Below, piece after piece: positions 60,671 through 64,000 of a stretch of DNA of 64,000 bases. The DNA is taken from NCBI RefSeq assembly GCF_041595635.1, contig NZ_JBFHJW010000007.1, forward strand, positions 1 to 64,000, read 5' to 3'. The notes beneath the pieces are model-generated. The model saw only the letters and a list, made by a program, of their open reading frames with translations. It had not been told where the DNA came from and searched no databases. The translations under genes were made by a program, and so were the position numbers. The stretch comes from Labilibaculum sp041595635 (GTDB lineage Bacteria; Bacteroidota; Bacteroidia; Bacteroidales; Marinifilaceae). The number at the start of each line of letters is the position of its first letter. Within the stretch, counting starts at the first letter, position 1.

Positions 60671-61759
60671 ATGAATTTTGCTCGTTTTTTTTTCGTACTA
60701 CTACTATTTCTTCCATTCAGCAGTAAAGCACAGGATACTATTTATTTTAACCAGAATTGGCAATTTTCAGAAAAAAATAATGCTCAATTTTATTCCACAG
60801 TTCAATCTGTTTTAAATGTTCCTAATGAGTTCGTAGTCAGGGATTTTTCGATGGATGGAAATTTACTTGCCGAATATCATTATAAAGCGTTGACCGATAA
60901 TGTAGATTGGACTCGGATTTATGCAGAGGGTTTTCAGGATCAGGCCATTGAAAATGGAACTTGTATAGAGTATTATCCATCAGGGAAAAAGAGGAAACAA
61001 TTTGAAATTGTTGCTGGAAAACAAAAAGGAAAAATTACTGTTTGGCGTGAAAATGGGAACAAAGAGCGAGAGTTTATTGCTGAAAACAATGTTGCTAATG
61101 GCGTTTATTCTGAATTTTTTGAGAATGGGAAAACAAGTTTATTAGTAAAGTTCGAGAATGATACCTTACAGGGAGGAGCTATTTACTATCATAGTAATGG
61201 GAAAATTTCTAATATGGGAAAGTTTGCCAAGGGTATAAAAACTGGTTTGTGGACTTACTTGTCGGAAGATGGTGTGCCTGTTGCCGAAGAATTATATAAA
61301 AAAGCATATTTTATTGATGGACCAGATATTCATATTAGTTTTCCTGAAGGGCTTTGGTATTTATCGCAAAAATATCAGGTAGAGGGTCGATTAAATTTTC
61401 TTTTTTATCGACTAGCTAGCGATGGAGATGATAGTTTTGAAGAGACCGCTTCTTGTCTTATTTCTCTGGAATCGGTAAGAGTTGATTTGTCATTAGCTGA
61501 TTACTCCAAGTATCGGAGAGATTTGTTGACCATTGATGTGAAGAGTGAAGTTGCAAAAGAAAATCACTTGTTTTCTTTGCCTAATTGTATTGCTTATTTG
61601 GGAGAATATCGCGATTCTCCTGATCAATATCGGAAATCAATTTTGCTGTATGCTCTTCAGAATCAGGTGGGAGTAGAAATGGTTTTAGATTGTAAGGAGG
61701 AAGATTTTGAAAGCTTACAAGATGAATTTGCATTGATATTGCAATCGCTTAAAAAATAA
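60671..61759 (+). CDS. Exported protein with MORN-type/YwqK-like repeats
   Basis: About 362 residues from ATG 60671. The signal peptide is NFARFFFVLLLFLPFSSKAQ. Residues about 110-215 contain four repeats of the pattern EYYPSGKKR...G...VWRENG (later EFFENGKTS, YYHSNGKIS), as in YwqK/MORN-variant proteins. The last 140 residues are unrecognised. Role unknown; such repeats often mediate surface or membrane contacts. ATG 60623 is a longer but less likely start. Confidence 0.7.
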   Translation: MNFARFFFVLLLFLPFSSKAQDTIYFNQNWQFSEKNNAQFYSTVQSVLNVPNEFVVRDFSMDGNLLAEYHYKALTDNVDWTRIYAEGFQDQAIENGTCIEYYPSGKKRKQFEIVAGKQKGKITVWRENGNKEREFIAENNVANGVYSEFFENGKTSLLVKFENDTLQGGAIYYHSNGKISNMGKFAKGIKTGLWTYLSEDGVPVAEELYKKAYFIDGPDIHISFPEGLWYLSQKYQVEGRLNFLFYRLASDGDDSFEETASCLISLESVRVDLSLADYSKYRRDLLTIDVKSEVAKENHLFSLPNCIAYLGEYRDSPDQYRKSILLYALQNQVGVEMVLDCKEEDFESLQDEFALILQSLKK

Positions 61760-61784
61760 GATAGTTAAAAGTGAATGGTATAGT

Positions 61785-62411
61785 ATGAAGGTTGTTTCCA
61801 CAAATATTGGCGAAAAGGTTGAAATTAATTATCACGGTAAAGTTGAAAAAACAGGTATGTATAAACATGCAGTTGATCAACCTATTGTTTTAGGTAGAGA
61901 CGATGTTTTTGATGATTCGGTTGTAGATAGAAGATATCATGGTGGTTCTGATAAGGCTTGCTATTGTTATTCAGAAAAACACTACGAGTACTGGAAAAAT
62001 AAATTTCCTAACTTAAAATGGGATTTTGGTATGTTTGGAGAGAATTTAACCATTTCCAATTTGGATGAGGAAAAGCTTAAAATTGGAGATGTTTTCCAGA
62101 TTGGATCTGCTAAGGTGCAGGTAACGCAACCTCGACAACCTTGCTACAAGCTAAATTATCGTTTTGATTGCGACAGTATGGTTCGCCAATTTATAGATTC
62201 TGGCTTTTCTGGTGTATATATTCGAGTACTTGAAGAAGGAAAAATAATGAGGAATGATGAATTAATTTTGCTTAATAGAAGAGAAAATAGCTTATTTGTA
62301 AAAGAAGTTTACAAGCTATTGTACGAACCAATTAAAGACAAAATGCAATTAGAAAAAGCTTTATCTGATCCTGCACTTGCAGCTAGTTGTAAAAGAGATT
62401 TGCAAAAATAG
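61785..62411 (+). CDS. MOSC domain protein (YiiM-like)
   Basis: 208 residues. The MOSC core has RRYHGGSDKACYCYS and FGENLTISNLDEEKLKIGDVF (shown in part) and the conserved Cys in QPRQPCYKL. A C-terminal 3-alpha extension (residues about 165-205) follows. MOSC proteins bind molybdenum cofactor and act in reduction of N-hydroxylated compounds such as 6-hydroxylaminopurine (E. coli YiiM). It would depend on cofactor made from molybdate imported by ModABC. Stand-alone gene. Confidence 0.85.
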   Translation: MKVVSTNIGEKVEINYHGKVEKTGMYKHAVDQPIVLGRDDVFDDSVVDRRYHGGSDKACYCYSEKHYEYWKNKFPNLKWDFGMFGENLTISNLDEEKLKIGDVFQIGSAKVQVTQPRQPCYKLNYRFDCDSMVRQFIDSGFSGVYIRVLEEGKIMRNDELILLNRRENSLFVKEVYKLLYEPIKDKMQLEKALSDPALAASCKRDLQK

Positions 62412-62515
62412 ATGGAGATTGTCCAAAAAAATCATAGAAAACCAAAATGATTTAGAATTTGGAAACGTGTTGTATTTCGTTACAAACATATTCTTCAAAA
62501 AAGTAATTCTTTGAT

Positions 62516-63250
62516 TTAATTACCCAATATTATTTCTCGAACTAAATTTTCTTGATCAATAGAGTCGGTATCCATTGTAAAACCAATACTATATATTAAA
62601 CCATCGTACCAAGCGTAATATTGCGAAGATCCTGTTGATTCTTTATCCAAAAGTTGATCTTCATCAAGATATTTATAGTAATCAAACATTCTGGTCCAAG
62701 TAACCGACTCAGGTTTGTAATACAGAGGATGTTCATCGACTAAAACTAATTTCTGATAACTACTAGGTAAATTTTCTTCCATCTCCAAAGTGGCTTCAGC
62801 ATCTTCAAAAGGATCATCTGGATATTGTGTTACCGAAATAATAAAAAAGTCCTGAAAATTGGTTTGATATTGATCTGAATTCTCTAAATACGAGAACTGA
62901 ATCTGAAATACCAATTGGTTGGATTCATTCCAGGAAGTGACAATATTTGATTTTTCTTGAGATATAGTAAATGGCAGGTCATCTTGTGAGATAAAATGTA
63001 ATTTTTCGCTCATGCTTGTTGGAATACAGGATAAGCCTTCGCTAACACTCACGGGAGAATAATAACTGACATATTCCCGATCTTGGAGGAGTTTAAAATC
63101 ATAGTTGTAGGTATGTTGTCTTCCTTCCACTTCATTAAGTCTTTCTACCAATGCTTCGTTTTCATCCACATAACCAGAGAATTCATTTTCATTTGAGCAG
63201 GAAATACTTCCAATGACAAAAAGTAAAATGAAAAAATAACGTTGCTTCAT
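62516..63250 (-). CDS. Hypothetical lipoprotein
   Basis: 244 residues, not recognised. The signal peptide has lipobox GSISC (Cys about residue 19). The mature part is acidic (many Glu/Asp) and beta-rich, with aromatic residues (YDYFKYL-type stretches near the end). It has no catalytic motif. It stands alone between the MOSC gene and an M28 peptidase. Confidence 0.6.
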   Translation of the reverse strand: MKQRYFFILLFVIGSISCSNENEFSGYVDENEALVERLNEVEGRQHTYNYDFKLLQDREYVSYYSPVSVSEGLSCIPTSMSEKLHFISQDDLPFTISQEKSNIVTSWNESNQLVFQIQFSYLENSDQYQTNFQDFFIISVTQYPDDPFEDAEATLEMEENLPSSYQKLVLVDEHPLYYKPESVTWTRMFDYYKYLDEDQLLDKESTGSSQYYAWYDGLIYSIGFTMDTDSIDQENLVREIILGN

Positions 63251-63372
63251 AATGATGGATTTAGGTAAATTAGTGTAACATTACAAACATACGTAAAAAA
63301 TGATTTTATGTTATCTTTTGTTTAAAGTTAATTAATCAAATTATGATTTAGACTCAGGATTTTAGTTCATTA

Positions 63373-64000
63373 CTAATTTTCATTGGCAAGTTCCCATGTC
63401 GTTAAGAATATAAGTTCAGATACTTTTTTTATTGCCTCATAATCAATTTTATCTGCAGTATCGCCTGGTTGGTGATAATCTTTGTGTAATCCGTTAAAAT
63501 AAAAAATTGCTGGAATGCCTTTTTGAACAAAACTGACCTGATCCGATGCTTGATATAAATAATTGTCAGCCTGATCGTATTTGTAATCGAGCTGTAGTTT
63601 GGGACTGATTTTATTAATGCTATCGGATATCCATTTTAATTTTGGACGAAGATGATTGGTTCCCAGAAGGTAAATATAGTCGGTTGTGTCGTGCAATTCA
63701 TCAGATCTTCCAAGCATATCTATGTTTAGATTTCCCACAAATTTGGATTGTGAGAAGGGAGAATTTTCAACAAAGTATTTCGAGCCGAACATTCCTTTTT
63801 CTTCGCCTGTGAAGGCAGCAAATAGAATGCTCCTTTTTGTTTTGTGTTTTTCATCACTTGCTTGCTTAAATTTTCTGGCTAGTTCAATCATTGCAGCACA
63901 ACCAGAAGCATTATCATTGGCTCCATTATATATTTCATTAGCGGTTTTCCCAATGTGATCGTAGTGGGCAGATACAATTACGATTTCCTCTTTTTTATCT
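63373..64000 (-). CDS. M28 family metallopeptidase, 5' end cut off
   Basis: About 208 residues visible. The frame runs past the right edge of the window with no start. It is a di-zinc aminopeptidase/carboxypeptidase-type domain: metal ligands in SAHYDHIG, NGANDNASG, FTGEEKGMFGS (catalytic Glu) and NIDMLGR, and the last His in YHQPGDTADKID. An envelope location is probable for the family in Bacteroidota but cannot be checked here because the N-terminus is missing. Confidence 0.9.
   Translation of the reverse strand, partial: DKKEEIVIVSAHYDHIGKTANEIYNGANDNASGCAAMIELARKFKQASDEKHKTKRSILFAAFTGEEKGMFGSKYFVENSPFSQSKFVGNLNIDMLGRSDELHDTTDYIYLLGTNHLRPKLKWISDSINKISPKLQLDYKYDQADNYLYQASDQVSFVQKGIPAIFYFNGLHKDYHQPGDTADKIDYEAIKKVSELIFLTTWELANEN

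Overview
The window is AT-rich DNA from a member of the Bacteroidota, most likely a facultatively anaerobic or microaerophilic Marinilabiliales-type marine bacterium (inference). The supporting features are -7 boxes of the form TAnnTTTG, near absence of Shine-Dalgarno sequences, lipoproteins with Cys lipoboxes, the Bacteroidota DAHP synthase/chorismate mutase fusion, a PPi-type phosphofructokinase and superoxide reductase. No rRNA, tRNA, CRISPR or intact mobile element was seen.

Region 1 (1-12.9 kb) holds aromatic amino acid synthesis as two divergent operons. Leftward: aminotransferase, tyrA, aroF-aroQ fusion, aroB, aroA (cut by the window edge). Rightward: trpE, trpG, trpD, trpC, a continuous trpF-trpB fusion, trpA. 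The 0.9-kb gap between them carries three leader-peptide attenuators. Two Tyr/Phe-rich ones lie in series before the aro operon, each with its own terminator and a competing antiterminator arm. One with three consecutive Trp codons precedes trpE. This is the strongest finding in the window.

Region 2 (12.9-22.5 kb) is accessory: a 225-bp tandem duplication with REP-like palindromes, a degenerate intergenic array with a period near 41.6 bp, a large glycosidase-like lipoprotein, a polytopic membrane protein, a metallo-beta-lactamase-fold hydrolase divergent from a TetR regulator, and a proline iminopeptidase-like lipoprotein.

Region 3 (22.5-37.7 kb) is a glycogen/alpha-glucan module: debranching enzyme, GT4 synthase, GH57 amylase and a 1411-residue glycogen synthase-phosphorylase fusion rightward, then a GH13 amylase and branching enzyme leftward. 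Between them sit kbp, dodecin, a 34-residue Lys-rich protein and a methyltransferase.

Region 4 (38-50 kb) has gene remnants (PTS enzyme I-like and AraC-like fragments), PEP carboxylase, a coiled-coil membrane protein, an FNR-like regulator next to modABC, DUF3820 and GAF proteins, mnmA and an M13 peptidase.

Region 5 (50-55 kb) is a rearranged patch: two copies of a nested palindrome, a RAYT transposase remnant, a fragment duplicated from a MutS-like gene, an RNase H-like gene and a second degenerate array with a period near 20.8 bp. Region 6 (55-64 kb) has purU, PPi-phosphofructokinase, a peroxide/superoxide defence set (superoxide reductase, ahpC, divergent perR with matching palindromes), an esterase, a MORN-like protein, a MOSC protein, a lipoprotein and a partial M28 peptidase.
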